Notes: generated by a model not told the origin, from the letters alone. DNA of 19,708 nucleotides from DASSUC01 sp035649895 (GCA_035649895.1 DASRIS010000013.1:1-19708), one strand, 5' to 3'. Shown: positions 8,616-16,544, counted from the stretch's first letter. Program-made: numbers and translations.

Positions 8616-10244
8616 ATGGACGCCGTATTCGCCGTACCCGAGCCGCGCAACGAGCCGGTGCGCAACTACGCCCCGGGCAGCGCCGAACGCGAGAGCCTGG
8701 CCCGCCGGCTGCGTGAGCTGGCGGCAGAACGCGCCGACCTCACCCTGACGGTCGGCGGCCACCAGCGGATGGGTGGCGGCGAGGCGATCGAGGTCGTCCA
8801 GCCGCACCGGCATCGGCACGTGCTCGGCGTCATCCATAACGCCACTAACTCAGATGCCGCCGACGCGGTGACGGCCGCCAAGGAGGCCGCCCCGATGTGG
8901 CGTGCTTTGTCCTATGCGGACCGTTCCGCGATCTTCCTCCGCGCGGCAGAGCTGCTCGCCGGCCCGTGGCGGGACACGCTCAACGCAGCGACCATGCTGG
9001 GGCAGTCCAAGACCTGCTACCAGGCAGAGATCGACGCGGCCTGCGAGCTGACCGACTTCCTACGCTTCAACGTCCACTTCGGTCAGAAGCTGCTTGGCGA
9101 GCAGCCGCTGTCCTCACCCGGGGTGTGGAACCGCCTCGACCACCGGCCGCTGGAAGGGTTCGTGTACGCGGTCACGCCGTTCAACTTCACCGCGATCGCC
9201 GGCAACCTGCCGTCCTCGGCGGCCCTGATGGGCAACACCGTGGTGTGGAAGCCGTCCCCGACGCAGCAGCTCGCAGCCCACTACACGATGTGGCTGTTCG
9301 AGGCGGCCGGCCTGCCGCCCGGCGTCATCAACCTGGTCCCGGGTGACGGCGTCGCGGTCTCCGAGGTCGTGCTCGCCGCCCCCGACCTCGCCGGCATCCA
9401 CTTCACCGGCTCCACCAGGACGTTCCAGCTGCTGTGGCGTACCGTCGCCGAGAACCTGACCCGGTACCGCTCCTACCCCCGCCTGGTCGGTGAGACCGGC
9501 GGCAAGGACTTCGTCATCGCCCACCACAGCGCCGATGTGGACGCGCTGCACACCGCACTGGTCCGGGGTGCGTACGAGTACCAGGGCCAGAAGTGCTCAG
9601 CCGCCTCCCGGGCGTACCTGCCCCGCTCCATCTGGGACGGTGGGCTGCGCGACCAGCTCGCCGCCACCGCGGAGTCGCTGCGCTACGGCGACGTCGCCGA
9701 CTTCGGCAACTTCGGTGGCGCAGTCATCGATGCGCGCGCCTTCGCCAAGCACGCCGCCGCGCTGGACATGATGAAGAACTCCGACGCCTGCCGGGTGCTC
9801 GCCGGCGGCACGGCGGACGACTCCGAGGGCTACTTCGTACGGCCGACCGTGGTCGAGTGCGACGACCCCGAGCACGACGTGTTCACCACCGAGTACTTCG
9901 GGCCGATCCTCGCCGTGCACGTCTTCGACGACGAGCGGTTCGAGGAAGTGGTCCGCCAGGCCGAGTCGGTCGCGCCGTACGCGCTCACCGGCTCCATCTT
10001 CGCCCGGGACCGCAAGGTGGTGGACTGGGCGGGCGAGGTGCTGCGCTTCGCGGCCGGCAACTTCTACATCAACGACAAGCCGACCGGCGCGGTGGTGGGG
10101 CAGCAGCCGTTCGGCGGCGGGCGTGCGTCGGGCACCAACGACAAGGCCGGCTCATGGCACAACCTGGTCCGCTGGGTGTCGCCGCGCACGATCAAGGAGA
10201 CGTTCGTGCCGCCGACCGACCACACGTACCCGCACATGGGCTGA
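8616..10244 (+). CDS. pruA: L-glutamate gamma-semialdehyde dehydrogenase (1-pyrroline-5-carboxylate dehydrogenase)
   Basis: This 542-residue protein is the monofunctional P5C dehydrogenase, which oxidises L-glutamate 5-semialdehyde to glutamate with NAD+, the second step of proline degradation. The aldehyde-dehydrogenase signatures are present: NFTAIAGNLPSSAALMGNTV, WKPSPTQ and FTGSTRTF of the cofactor domain, general-base E293 in GETGGKDF, and nucleophile C327 in YQGQKCSAASR. The C-terminal QPFGGGRASGTNDKAG motif is typical of this subfamily. Length matches actinobacterial PruA. ATG at 8616 has AGGGAG (8604-8609) 6 nt upstream and starts the protein at a normal position. The usual partner proline dehydrogenase (putB/PRODH) is not in the window. 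The gene stops 4 nt before the end of the convergent helicase-like gene. Confidence 0.96.
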   Translation: MDAVFAVPEPRNEPVRNYAPGSAERESLARRLRELAAERADLTLTVGGHQRMGGGEAIEVVQPHRHRHVLGVIHNATNSDAADAVTAAKEAAPMWRALSYADRSAIFLRAAELLAGPWRDTLNAATMLGQSKTCYQAEIDAACELTDFLRFNVHFGQKLLGEQPLSSPGVWNRLDHRPLEGFVYAVTPFNFTAIAGNLPSSAALMGNTVVWKPSPTQQLAAHYTMWLFEAAGLPPGVINLVPGDGVAVSEVVLAAPDLAGIHFTGSTRTFQLLWRTVAENLTRYRSYPRLVGETGGKDFVIAHHSADVDALHTALVRGAYEYQGQKCSAASRAYLPRSIWDGGLRDQLAATAESLRYGDVADFGNFGGAVIDARAFAKHAAALDMMKNSDACRVLAGGTADDSEGYFVRPTVVECDDPEHDVFTTEYFGPILAVHVFDDERFEEVVRQAESVAPYALTGSIFARDRKVVDWAGEVLRFAAGNFYINDKPTGAVVGQQPFGGGRASGTNDKAGSWHNLVRWVSPRTIKETFVPPTDHTYPHMG

Positions 10245-10248
10245 GCCG

Positions 10249-12648
10249 TCAGGCTGGACCGACCGCGTCAATGCGGCCCAAGGAGAACATGCGCTCCTCA
10301 TCACGCAGGTGGCACCACGCCTCGAGGAGGTAACCGCTGATGCTCAGCGGCTCGATGACCCGTACGCTCGACCGGCCCTGAGCGTTGGTATAGACAATTT
10401 TGACTGGAATGGCGTGCTCCAGCGCCTCGGCCAGGAGCCGCTGCTCGGTCGGGTTGAGCTGCGGGGCGCCGGCCGAGACGAGGTCGGCGGCAGAGTCCGG
10501 CACCAGGCGGGCGGAGGGTCGCACCAGCTGGAGGACCGCGTCCGGGACCAGGTCGGGAAAGCCCACAGCGGGCTCGACCGGGTGCGCCCGCTCGTCGTAG
10601 TCCCGCACCAGGTGCAGATGCGGTCGTCCGTGCCCGGCCGGCGCACCGGCTCGCACCGGAGCCCCCGTCCCGGCGCCGGCCTCGACGGGGGAGGTTGCGA
10701 CGGGGGAGGTCGCGAGCAGGGCGCGGGCCAGCTTCGCGGGGTCCGTCGCCGCGCGGTCGCCGTGGCGGGCGGCGGGTCCGGCCGGCACTGCCGGCCTGCC
10801 CCACCGCGGCCGAGGGGCGGCCCGGCGGCGGGCTGCCCGCTCCACCACCACGCCCCCGGTCGCCGACTCGGTAACCGGCGCGTACCCGGCTGCCCGCAGC
10901 GCGGCGAGCGTCTCCCGGGCAGGCTTGCCGCTGCCCAGCACGGTCGGGGCAAGCCGCGCGAGCCGCAGCGAGGCCAGCGACCGCACCGCCGTGATCTCCG
11001 TGAGCAGAGCTGCGTCGTCGGCGCGGACAACGCAGGTCACAGAGCGGACCCGCAGCTGCCCGTGCCGGCGGGCCACGTCGCGGACGAGATACTCCAGCGG
11101 CTGGGGCAGCGCGGCACCGGTCGCCACGGCTCGCAACGCGTCGAGCAGGCCGGGGCCGGACTGCCCGGCGTCGAGCGCGCGGCGTACCGACCCGGACGAG
11201 AACCGCCAGATGGCCGCACCGCCACGGGACTCCCGGTCGGCGGTGGAGTCCAGGAGCGCGGCCAGCGCGGCGGCCGGCATCCCGGGCACCACCGCCGTGA
11301 GGTCGGCCTGGAAAAGAGCCGACGGTACGGCGGCCGGCAGCAGCCGGGCCGCGATGGCGGCGAGCGGTACGCCTTCGTCGGCCAGCCCGCCGGGGACGGG
11401 GCCGGACGCATCGCCGGCGTCGCCGAGCAGGGCACGGCCGAGCGGGGTCACCGCCCCGTGCGCTACGACGCCCAGCAGCGTGGCCTCCTGCCAGACGGCG
11501 GACACCAGCACCGACGGCCGGCCCAGCGCGTGCAGGAGCAGCGGGCAGCACCACTCCGCCAGCTCCGCCAGTGAGCCCGCGTCGGCGAACCCCCGCCCCT
11601 GCGGAAGGTCGGCCGCCGCACGCAGCAGCTCCCGGCGTAGCTCGACAAATGCCTCACCACACAGGTGGTACGCCAGCGCGGCGGACGGCTGCTCGCCGTC
11701 CGGACCGTGGCTGGCCAGCGGCACGGCCGGCAGTGACAGCCAGGCCCGCAGCAGCGGGACCAGGCGCTGCGCCGGCTCTGTGACGCACCACTCGTCGTAC
11801 GCCTCGGTCGGCAGGACCGTGCCGGCATGGGAGCCCAGCAGGCCGGCGTGGGCGGCCAGCTCCAGCCAGAGCCGGACAGCCGCCTCGCCACCCGCCGCCT
11901 CGCCACCGGCCGCCGTGCAACCGAGCGCCCTGGCCAGCCGGCGTAGCTCCCGGACACCGACGCCACCGGCCTTCAGCAGCGTCACCGGAGTATGGGCACA
12001 CAGCTCCAGGAGAGCGGTGACGGCCGTCACCACCGCTCCGGCCGCAGCGGCCGTCTCCCGCGCAACTGCGGCGGGTGGCGCGGTGGCCAGCGGCGGCTGC
12101 GGCGGGTACGGCGTAAACGGGGCATGCCATCCGGGTCCGCGCAGCGCGGCGCCGGCCTCGCCGGGCATGGCCAGGCCCCGCCAGCCGTCGGGCGTGTGCA
12201 GCCCCCGGTCCAGCGCCCAGCTCACGGCCGGGTTGGCGTAGAGGTGCTCGACCGGTGGGCCAAGGCCCAGCGGATGGCGGAACGCCGCCCACAGCGGTCC
12301 GGCCATGCACAGGTCGTCCCGGTGCGGCCAGACCAGCGCGCGTAGGGCGAGCACGTCCAGCGTCGCCCCCAGGTCAGGGTCGTCCGCGGTACGCCCGAGC
12401 GTCTCGGCGAGCCGCTGGCGGGCCACGCTCGGACCGCCGAGTGCCTGCAGCGCCTCGATGACCTGGACCGCCGGCAACGGCAGCGCCCGGAACGCGATGC
12501 TCACCGACTCCCTGGACTGCAGGCGCGTGGCCAGCTCGCCGAGCGTCTGTGGGGCGGGTGGCACGGTGGCGTCGGGCCGTCTGGAGAGGACGTCGGCCAG
12601 CTGTTCCGCGGTGAGTGTGCCCAGCCAGGTGCTGAGCTTGGACGCCAC
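10249..12648 (-). CDS. Helicase C-terminal domain 3 (XPB/Ssl2-like) and WYL-like domain protein
   Basis: This 799-residue protein resembles the actinobacterial helicase-associated family exemplified by Mycobacterium Rv0862c, found in mycobacteria beside an XPB-like helicase. Residues about 1-100 form winged-helix-like segments starting KLSTWLGTLTAEQLADVLSR. The Helicase_C_3 domain lies at about 430-590 and contains LPQPLEYLVRDVARRHGQLR (near 514) and DDAALLTEI. The C-terminal ~70 residues look like a WYL-type fold: AIPVKIVYTNAQGRSSVRVI, then GYLLEAWCHLRDEERMFSLGRIDAV. No Walker A or DEAH motor motif is visible, so it is probably not an active helicase by itself. It may act in DNA repair or as a regulator. 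The GTG at 12648 has no ribosome-binding site and may be leaderless. The gene is divergent from kynA with 83 bp between them. No XPB gene is adjacent. Confidence 0.8.
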   Translation of the reverse strand: MASKLSTWLGTLTAEQLADVLSRRPDATVPPAPQTLGELATRLQSRESVSIAFRALPLPAVQVIEALQALGGPSVARQRLAETLGRTADDPDLGATLDVLALRALVWPHRDDLCMAGPLWAAFRHPLGLGPPVEHLYANPAVSWALDRGLHTPDGWRGLAMPGEAGAALRGPGWHAPFTPYPPQPPLATAPPAAVARETAAAAGAVVTAVTALLELCAHTPVTLLKAGGVGVRELRRLARALGCTAAGGEAAGGEAAVRLWLELAAHAGLLGSHAGTVLPTEAYDEWCVTEPAQRLVPLLRAWLSLPAVPLASHGPDGEQPSAALAYHLCGEAFVELRRELLRAAADLPQGRGFADAGSLAELAEWCCPLLLHALGRPSVLVSAVWQEATLLGVVAHGAVTPLGRALLGDAGDASGPVPGGLADEGVPLAAIAARLLPAAVPSALFQADLTAVVPGMPAAALAALLDSTADRESRGGAAIWRFSSGSVRRALDAGQSGPGLLDALRAVATGAALPQPLEYLVRDVARRHGQLRVRSVTCVVRADDAALLTEITAVRSLASLRLARLAPTVLGSGKPARETLAALRAAGYAPVTESATGGVVVERAARRRAAPRPRWGRPAVPAGPAARHGDRAATDPAKLARALLATSPVATSPVEAGAGTGAPVRAGAPAGHGRPHLHLVRDYDERAHPVEPAVGFPDLVPDAVLQLVRPSARLVPDSAADLVSAGAPQLNPTEQRLLAEALEHAIPVKIVYTNAQGRSSVRVIEPLSISGYLLEAWCHLRDEERMFSLGRIDAVGPA

Positions 12649-12656
12649 GAACCATT

Positions 12657-12685
12657 AATCTGGCCTACCGCGATCGCCTGGTCAA
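12657..12685 (-). promoter_or_regulatory. Candidate promoter of the helicase-like gene
   Basis: On the minus strand TTGACC (12680-12685) is a near-consensus -35, followed after 17 nt by CAGATT (12657-12662). The predicted transcript start would fall within about 2 nt of the GTG at 12648. With no Shine-Dalgarno in between, this implies a leaderless or nearly leaderless mRNA. Confidence 0.4.
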
Positions 12686-12719
12686 ACACCGTGCCCCGGG
12701 CGAGTCGCGGCCGGGGCGG

Positions 12720-12725
12720 TAGTTT
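12720..12725 (+). promoter_or_regulatory. Candidate -10 of kynA, implying a leaderless transcript
   Basis: TAGTTT fits TANNNT and ends 6 nt before the GTG at 12732. There is no purine-rich ribosome-binding site between them. No convincing -35 hexamer is visible 17 nt upstream. Confidence 0.45.
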
Positions 12726-12731
12726 GACAGT

Positions 12732-13547
12732 GTGACCCACACCATCGCCGGCAACGGCGCCGTTACCAGAACGCGCTTCGGTGAGCAGGGCGGACTGCTC
12801 ACGTACGGCAGCTACCTACGCCTGCCCCAGCTGCTCGGGCAGCAGGTGCCGGAGTCGTCCCCGACCGCACACGACGAGCTCCTTTTTATCACCATCCACC
12901 AGGTGTACGAGCTGTGGTTCAAGGTCCTGCTGGCCGAGCTGACCGACGCCCGGGACCGCATGCTGGGCGGCGAGGCCTACCTGCCCCGGGTACGGCTGGA
13001 GCGGTGCCACGCCATCGAGCAGGTGCTAGTGCAGCAGGTAGACGTGATCGACTCGATGACGCCACAGGACTTTCTCGAGTTCCGCAACCACCTGGGCCCC
13101 GCCTCGGGGTTCCAGTCGGTCCAGTTCCGCGAGATCGAGTTTCTCTCCGGGCTCAAGGACCCGGGGTTCCTCGACCGGTTCCGTGGGCTGACCGAGGGGG
13201 AGCGGGAGCGGCTGTCCCGCCGGCTCGACGAGCCGAGCGTGTGGGACGCCTTCCTGGTGACACTGGACAAGGCTGGCTTCGACGTGTCTGACGCGGAGCA
13301 GCGCTATGCGGCATATGTTCAGATTGCGTATGACCGCGAGCGTTATGGGGCCCTCTGGGACCTCGCCGAGGCGCTCCTCACCCACGACCAGGCATGGGCC
13401 CTGTGGCGCGCCCGGCACGTGCTGATGGCGGAGCGCCAGATCGGCGCCAAGCCCGGCACCGGCGGCAGCGCGGGCGGCGAGTACCTGCGCTCGCGCCTGG
13501 GGCTCCGTTTCTATCCCGAGCTCTGGGAGATGCGTACCCGGCTCTAG
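12732..13547 (+). CDS. kynA: Tryptophan 2,3-dioxygenase
   Basis: This 271-residue haem enzyme opens the indole ring of L-tryptophan to N-formylkynurenine, the first step of the kynurenine pathway. It starts with the TDO signature LTYGSYLRLPQLL. The active-site motif HDELLFITIHQVYELWFK carries the catalytic-base candidate H56. The C-terminal motif WRARHVLMAERQIGAKPGTG (with GSAGGEYLRSR after it) carries the probable proximal haem ligand H229 and the conserved GTGG. The end, LRFYPELWEMRTRL, is also typical. Length is normal. GTG at 12732 follows a TANNNT hexamer with no Shine-Dalgarno, suggesting leaderless translation. No kynureninase or kynurenine formamidase gene is nearby, so the pathway partners must be elsewhere or absent. 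Confidence 0.97.
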   Translation: MTHTIAGNGAVTRTRFGEQGGLLTYGSYLRLPQLLGQQVPESSPTAHDELLFITIHQVYELWFKVLLAELTDARDRMLGGEAYLPRVRLERCHAIEQVLVQQVDVIDSMTPQDFLEFRNHLGPASGFQSVQFREIEFLSGLKDPGFLDRFRGLTEGERERLSRRLDEPSVWDAFLVTLDKAGFDVSDAEQRYAAYVQIAYDRERYGALWDLAEALLTHDQAWALWRARHVLMAERQIGAKPGTGGSAGGEYLRSRLGLRFYPELWEMRTRL

Positions 13548-13692
13548 CCACCGGCCCCGACCCTCGGCCGCAGAGCCCTGACCACGCAGCCTGGGACAAC
13601 CCAGCGCCACCCGCCCGAGCTGCGCCACGCCAGCACGGCAGGCGCGACCCGCACCAAGCACGCGACCGGCGTCTGGCCAGCGTCACCAGGTG

Positions 13693-13724
13693 ACCGAGCG
13701 GAGCTGGTAACCGAGCGGAGCCGG
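13693..13724. repeat. Two-copy 15-bp direct repeat
   Basis: ACCGAGCGGAGCTGG (13693-13707) and ACCGAGCGGAGCCGG (13710-13724) differ at one base and repeat with a 17-bp period. They lie between kynA and the PadR gene, just before an AT-rich island. Confidence 0.65.
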
Positions 13725-13877
13725 CGAGCCCAGGCTGGCAGATTAAGCGAACATATCATCCTAAACAATCATAGTTGCGGCTGGCCGGCGACCACCGGCC
13801 GGCCCATCCGTACCCGGCTATGTGGCCGGGCCGGACTGGGCCGACGGCCACCGGGCCAGCCGCACCGTCCTTACCGG

Positions 13878-13896
13878 ACTGTCCGTCGCGGACAGT
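13878..13896. promoter_or_regulatory. Perfect 8-bp inverted repeat upstream of the PadR gene
   Basis: ACTGTCCG (13878-13885) and CGGACAGT (13889-13896) are perfect reverse complements around a 3-nt centre. A CACAAT -10-like hexamer follows at 13898-13903. The site lies 57 nt before the PadR ATG. PadR-family proteins usually bind dyad-symmetric operators at their own promoters, so an autoregulatory operator is plausible. Confidence 0.4.
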
Positions 13897-13953
13897 GCAC
13901 AATGGATCGAAAAGACCTGGACTAAGCGCGGGCAAAGTGGCAGCGTAATAGGC

Positions 13954-14469
13954 ATGCCGGATTCTGGAGTCAACTCAACCGCAGCGGCCCTGCTTGGCCT
14001 CCTGCACGAAGGTCCCATGACGGGCGGTCAGCTGATGACCGCCGCCGAGCGCCGCCTCGGCCCGTACTGGTCGATGACCCGCAGCCAGGTCTACCGCGAG
14101 CTGCCGGCCCTCGCCGAGCAGGGTTACGTCAAGCTCGGCAAGCCCGGACCGCGGTCCAGCCAGCCGTACGCGATCACGCCCGCCGGCAAGCGTGCGTTCG
14201 TACGGTGGCTGACCGAGCCGCCAGGGCGCGACGCGGTACGCAACCCGGTGGCGCTACGCGTGGCGTTCGGTGCTCAGCACACCGCGGCGCAGCTGCGGGA
14301 GCTGTACGCGAGCGCGACGCAGTACCACACCGATGCGTTGGCCAGCGCGCGGGAGCAGGCGAAGGATGCCAAAAAGGACGGTGACGGCTACGGGGCTGCC
14401 GCGCTTGAGTTCGCGATCGGTTACCACCGGGCGGCGCTGGCCTGGCTCAAGGCGGCCCCCGGCAAGTGA
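13954..14469 (+). CDS. PadR family transcriptional regulator
   Basis: This 171-residue protein has the PadR fold. The N-terminal winged helix spans about residues 8-90 and includes STAAALLGLLHEGPMTGGQL, the recognition region WSMTRSQVYRELPALAEQGY, and a wing with PYAITPAGKRAFVRWL. The C-terminal helical dimerisation arm (about 100-168) contains QLRELYASATQYHTDALASA and ends AIGYHRAALAWLKAAPGK. The effector and targets are unknown. ATG at 13954 places the domain at the normal distance from the start; no good Shine-Dalgarno is visible, and an open frame continues upstream to 13822 without domain support. A perfect inverted repeat at 13878-13896 is a candidate operator. No transporter gene, a frequent PadR target, is adjacent; prfB follows 78 bp downstream under its own predicted promoter. 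Confidence 0.88.
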   Translation: MPDSGVNSTAAALLGLLHEGPMTGGQLMTAAERRLGPYWSMTRSQVYRELPALAEQGYVKLGKPGPRSSQPYAITPAGKRAFVRWLTEPPGRDAVRNPVALRVAFGAQHTAAQLRELYASATQYHTDALASAREQAKDAKKDGDGYGAAALEFAIGYHRAALAWLKAAPGK

Positions 14470-14534
14470 CCTGCCGGGCTCGCCTGGGCTCACCAGCCAC
14501 CGCGGTGCGTCCCTGGCCGGCGGCGCCTCCCGCG

Positions 14535-14540
14535 TACGCT
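14535..14540 (+). promoter_or_regulatory. Candidate -10 of prfB, implying a leaderless transcript
   Basis: TACGCT fits TANNNT and ends exactly 7 nt before the GTG at 14548. There is no ribosome-binding site in the intervening GGACCTT. The -35 is weak (CTGGCC at 14513-14518). Confidence 0.5.
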
Positions 14541-14547
14541 GGACCTT

Positions 14548-15660
14548 GTGACCCCTGCTGACTTCGCCGAACAGCTCAAGGCCCTCGACTCCACGCTGCG
14601 CAACATCGAGGCCGTCCTCGACACCGACCGCCTGCGCAAGGAGAAGGCCGAGCTGGAGGAGGCCGCGTCAGCGCCGGACCTGTGGCAGGACCAGGCGCGG
14701 GCGCAGCAGGTCACGTCCCGGCTGTCCAATGTCGGCGGGGAGATCTCCAGGCTGGAACGGCTGCGGTCCCGGCTGGACGACGCCGCCGTGCTGCTCGAGC
14801 TGGCCGACGAGGAGAGCGACGCCGGCTCGCTGGCCGAGGTCGGCACGGAGGTCGCCTCGCTGCGCCGGGCCATCGAGGAGCTGGAGATCCGTACGCTCCT
14901 GTCCGGCGAGTACGACTCCCGCGAGGCGCTGGTCACGATCCGCTCCGGCGCGGGCGGGGTGGACGCCGCCGACTTCGCCGAGATGCTCCTGCGGATGTAC
15001 CTGCGCTGGGCCGAACGGCACGGCTTCCCCACCGAGGTCTACGACACCTCGCACGCGGAGGAGGCCGGCATCAAGTCCGCCACCTTCGCGGTGAAGGCGC
15101 CCTACGCGTACGGCACGCTGGGCGTGGAGGCCGGTACGCACCGGCTCGTCCGGATCAGCCCGTTTGACAACCAGGGGCGCCGGCAGACGTCGTTCGCAGC
15201 GGTCGAGGTGGTGCCGGTCGTCGAGCAGACCGACGAGATCGACATCCCGGAGGAGGAGATCCGGGTGGACGTCTACCGCGCGTCCGGCCCGGGTGGGCAG
15301 GGGGTCAACACGACCGACTCGGCGGTGCGCCTCACCCACCTGCCGTCCGGCATCGTCGTGTCCTGCCAGAACGAGCGCTCCCAGCTGCAGAACAAGGCGA
15401 CCGCGATGGGCGTGCTGAAGGCCAAGCTCCTCGCGCTCAAGCAGGCCGAGGAGCAAGCCAAGATCGACGCCCTGCGCGGTGACGTGGCCGGCTCCTGGGG
15501 CGACCAGATGCGCTCCTACGTCCTGCACCCCTACCAGATGGTGAAAGACCTGCGTACCGAGTACGAGACCGGCAACCCGAGCGCGGTCTTCGACGGCGAC
15601 ATCGACCGCTTCGTGGAGGCCGGCATCCGCTGGCGCAGGCAGCGCGAGCGGCGCCCCTGA
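14548..15660 (+). CDS. prfB: Peptide chain release factor 2
   Basis: This 370-residue protein is RF2, which recognises UGA and UAA and triggers release of the finished peptide. The anticodon-like tripeptide SPF is at residues 204-206 in LVRISPFDNQGRRQTSFA, which separates RF2 from RF1 (PxT). The catalytic GGQ is at 249-251 in ASGPGGQGVNTTDSAV. The N-terminal ~100 residues form the helical domain 1. The frame is continuous from the start: the internal UGA programmed frameshift seen in many other bacterial prfB genes is absent here, so that autoregulation does not apply. GTG at 14548 lacks a Shine-Dalgarno but follows a TANNNT hexamer at leaderless spacing. The stop codon lies within the first unit of a ~20-bp repeat array. 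It heads the ftsE-ftsX-smpB neighbourhood conserved in actinobacteria. Confidence 0.98.
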   Translation: MTPADFAEQLKALDSTLRNIEAVLDTDRLRKEKAELEEAASAPDLWQDQARAQQVTSRLSNVGGEISRLERLRSRLDDAAVLLELADEESDAGSLAEVGTEVASLRRAIEELEIRTLLSGEYDSREALVTIRSGAGGVDAADFAEMLLRMYLRWAERHGFPTEVYDTSHAEEAGIKSATFAVKAPYAYGTLGVEAGTHRLVRISPFDNQGRRQTSFAAVEVVPVVEQTDEIDIPEEEIRVDVYRASGPGGQGVNTTDSAVRLTHLPSGIVVSCQNERSQLQNKATAMGVLKAKLLALKQAEEQAKIDALRGDVAGSWGDQMRSYVLHPYQMVKDLRTEYETGNPSAVFDGDIDRFVEAGIRWRRQRERRP

Positions 15661-15737
15661 CCGCACACGCGGGGCCCTGATCGCGTACGCAGCGTGCCTG
15701 ACCGCACACGCGGCGCCTCTGTCTCGCACGCCCGGTG
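15656..15737. repeat. About 20-bp imperfect tandem repeat between prfB and ftsE
   Basis: Units begin at 15656, 15676, 15697 and 15716, each starting CCTG or CCTC. The first and third share CCTGACCGCACACGCGG exactly (15656-15672 and 15697-15713). The first unit contains the prfB stop codon TGA. The last unit is degenerate. Related short sequence occurs at the ends of ftsE and the M23 gene. Confidence 0.7.
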
Positions 15738-15779
15738 CGCCATCTCGGCCGGTCAGAGCCGGCAGGTGACCGGTCGGGG

Positions 15780-15807
15780 TTGGCGTCGCGGTTACGCCGC
15801 GTAGACT
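15780..15807 (+). promoter_or_regulatory. Candidate ftsE promoter, implying a leaderless transcript
   Basis: TTGGCG (15780-15785) and TAGACT (15802-15807) are separated by 16 nt, a good housekeeping-type promoter for this GC content. The -10 ends 8 nt before the GTG at 15816, with no ribosome-binding site between. Confidence 0.5.
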
Positions 15808-15815
15808 CTCCACCC

Positions 15816-16496
15816 GTGATTTCGCTCGAGCGTGTGACGAAGACCTACCCGAAGGCGTCCCGGCCCTCGCTGGACGACGTCTCGGTGTCGATCGAGAAGG
15901 GCGAGTTCGTCTTCTTCATCGGGCCCTCGGGGTCCGGTAAGTCGACGTTCATCAAGCTCCTGCTGCGCGAGATCCAGCCCACCCGGGGCGGGATCTTCGT
16001 CAACGGGCGGGAGGTCGGCGCGATGCGGTCGTGGAAGATCCCCAACTTCCGGCGTTCGATCGGCTGCGTCTTCCAGGACTTCCGGCTCCTGCCGAACCGG
16101 ACGGCGTACGAGAACGTGGCCTTCGCGCTCGAGGTGATCGGCAAGTCAAAGGCGGTGGCGCGCCGGGTCGTCCCCGAGGTCCTGGAGCTGGTCGGCCTGG
16201 GCGGCAAGGAGCACCGCTACCCGCACGAGCTCTCCGGGGGCGAGCAGCAGCGGGTGGCCGTGGCGCGGGCGTTCGTGAACCGGCCGCTGATCCTGCTCGC
16301 CGACGAGCCCACCGGGAACCTCGACCCCGACACCTCCATCGAGATCATGCGGCTGCTGGACCGGATCAACCGGACCGGCACTACGGTCGTCATGGTCACC
16401 CATGACTCCAACATCGTGAACCAGATGCGCCGCCGGGTGGTCGAGATCGACACCGGCCGCATCGTTCGTGACCAGCCGCGCGGCGTCTACGGCTGA
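15816..16496 (+). CDS. ftsE: Cell-division ABC transporter ATP-binding protein FtsE
   Basis: This 226-residue ATPase pairs with FtsX. FtsEX does not transport a substrate but couples ATP hydrolysis at the divisome or elongation site to activation of periplasmic or extracellular murein hydrolases. All ABC motifs are present: Walker A GPSGSGKST (36-44), Q-loop Q87, signature LSGGEQQR (139-146), Walker B LILLADEP (158-165, with D163 and E164) and switch H196. GTG at 15816 gives the canonical start MISLERVTKTYP; longer upstream frames are unsupported. It has no Shine-Dalgarno and a TANNNT hexamer at leaderless spacing. ftsX begins 49 bp downstream with its own ribosome-binding site, so the two are probably co-transcribed. 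The stop codon is followed by a short sequence shared with the end of the M23 gene. Confidence 0.97.
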   Translation: MISLERVTKTYPKASRPSLDDVSVSIEKGEFVFFIGPSGSGKSTFIKLLLREIQPTRGGIFVNGREVGAMRSWKIPNFRRSIGCVFQDFRLLPNRTAYENVAFALEVIGKSKAVARRVVPEVLELVGLGGKEHRYPHELSGGEQQRVAVARAFVNRPLILLADEPTGNLDPDTSIEIMRLLDRINRTGTTVVMVTHDSNIVNQMRRRVVEIDTGRIVRDQPRGVYG

Positions 16497-16531
16497 GCGC
16501 ACCTGACCACCGACAGACCACGCGGATATCT

Positions 16532-16544
16532 GGAGAGGCCTCTC
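16532..16544 (+). promoter_or_regulatory. ftsX ribosome-binding site inside a perfect palindrome
   Basis: GGAGAGG (16532-16538) is the ribosome-binding site, 7 nt before the ATG at 16546. The twelve bases GAGAGGCCTCTC (16533-16544) are a perfect palindrome. In RNA, GAGA could pair with TCTC around a GGCC loop and mask the site, or the DNA could be a protein-binding site. Confidence 0.5.

Larger units (their letters stand above)
13548..13953. other. Intergenic region between kynA and the PadR gene
   Basis: This 406-bp region has no convincing gene. It contains a small hairpin CTGGG-acaa-CCCAG (13591-13604), a two-copy direct repeat at 13693-13724, and a conspicuous AT-rich island around 13741-13780. 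Inside the island TATCAT (13754-13759) resembles a -10 hexamer without a matching -35. A perfect inverted repeat lies at 13878-13896. Confidence 0.5.

Noticed and set aside
10123..12345. Plus-strand frames opposite the helicase-like gene
   Set aside because: Arg/Gly/Ser-rich shadows without domains; the minus-strand product has recognisable Helicase_C_3 sequence.
13548..13690. Possible small gene after kynA
   Set aside because: Frames here lack a ribosome-binding site and any recognisable sequence; the region is better treated as intergenic.
14548..14700. Programmed frameshift in prfB
   Set aside because: The reading frame is continuous from a well-placed GTG with no early in-frame TGA.
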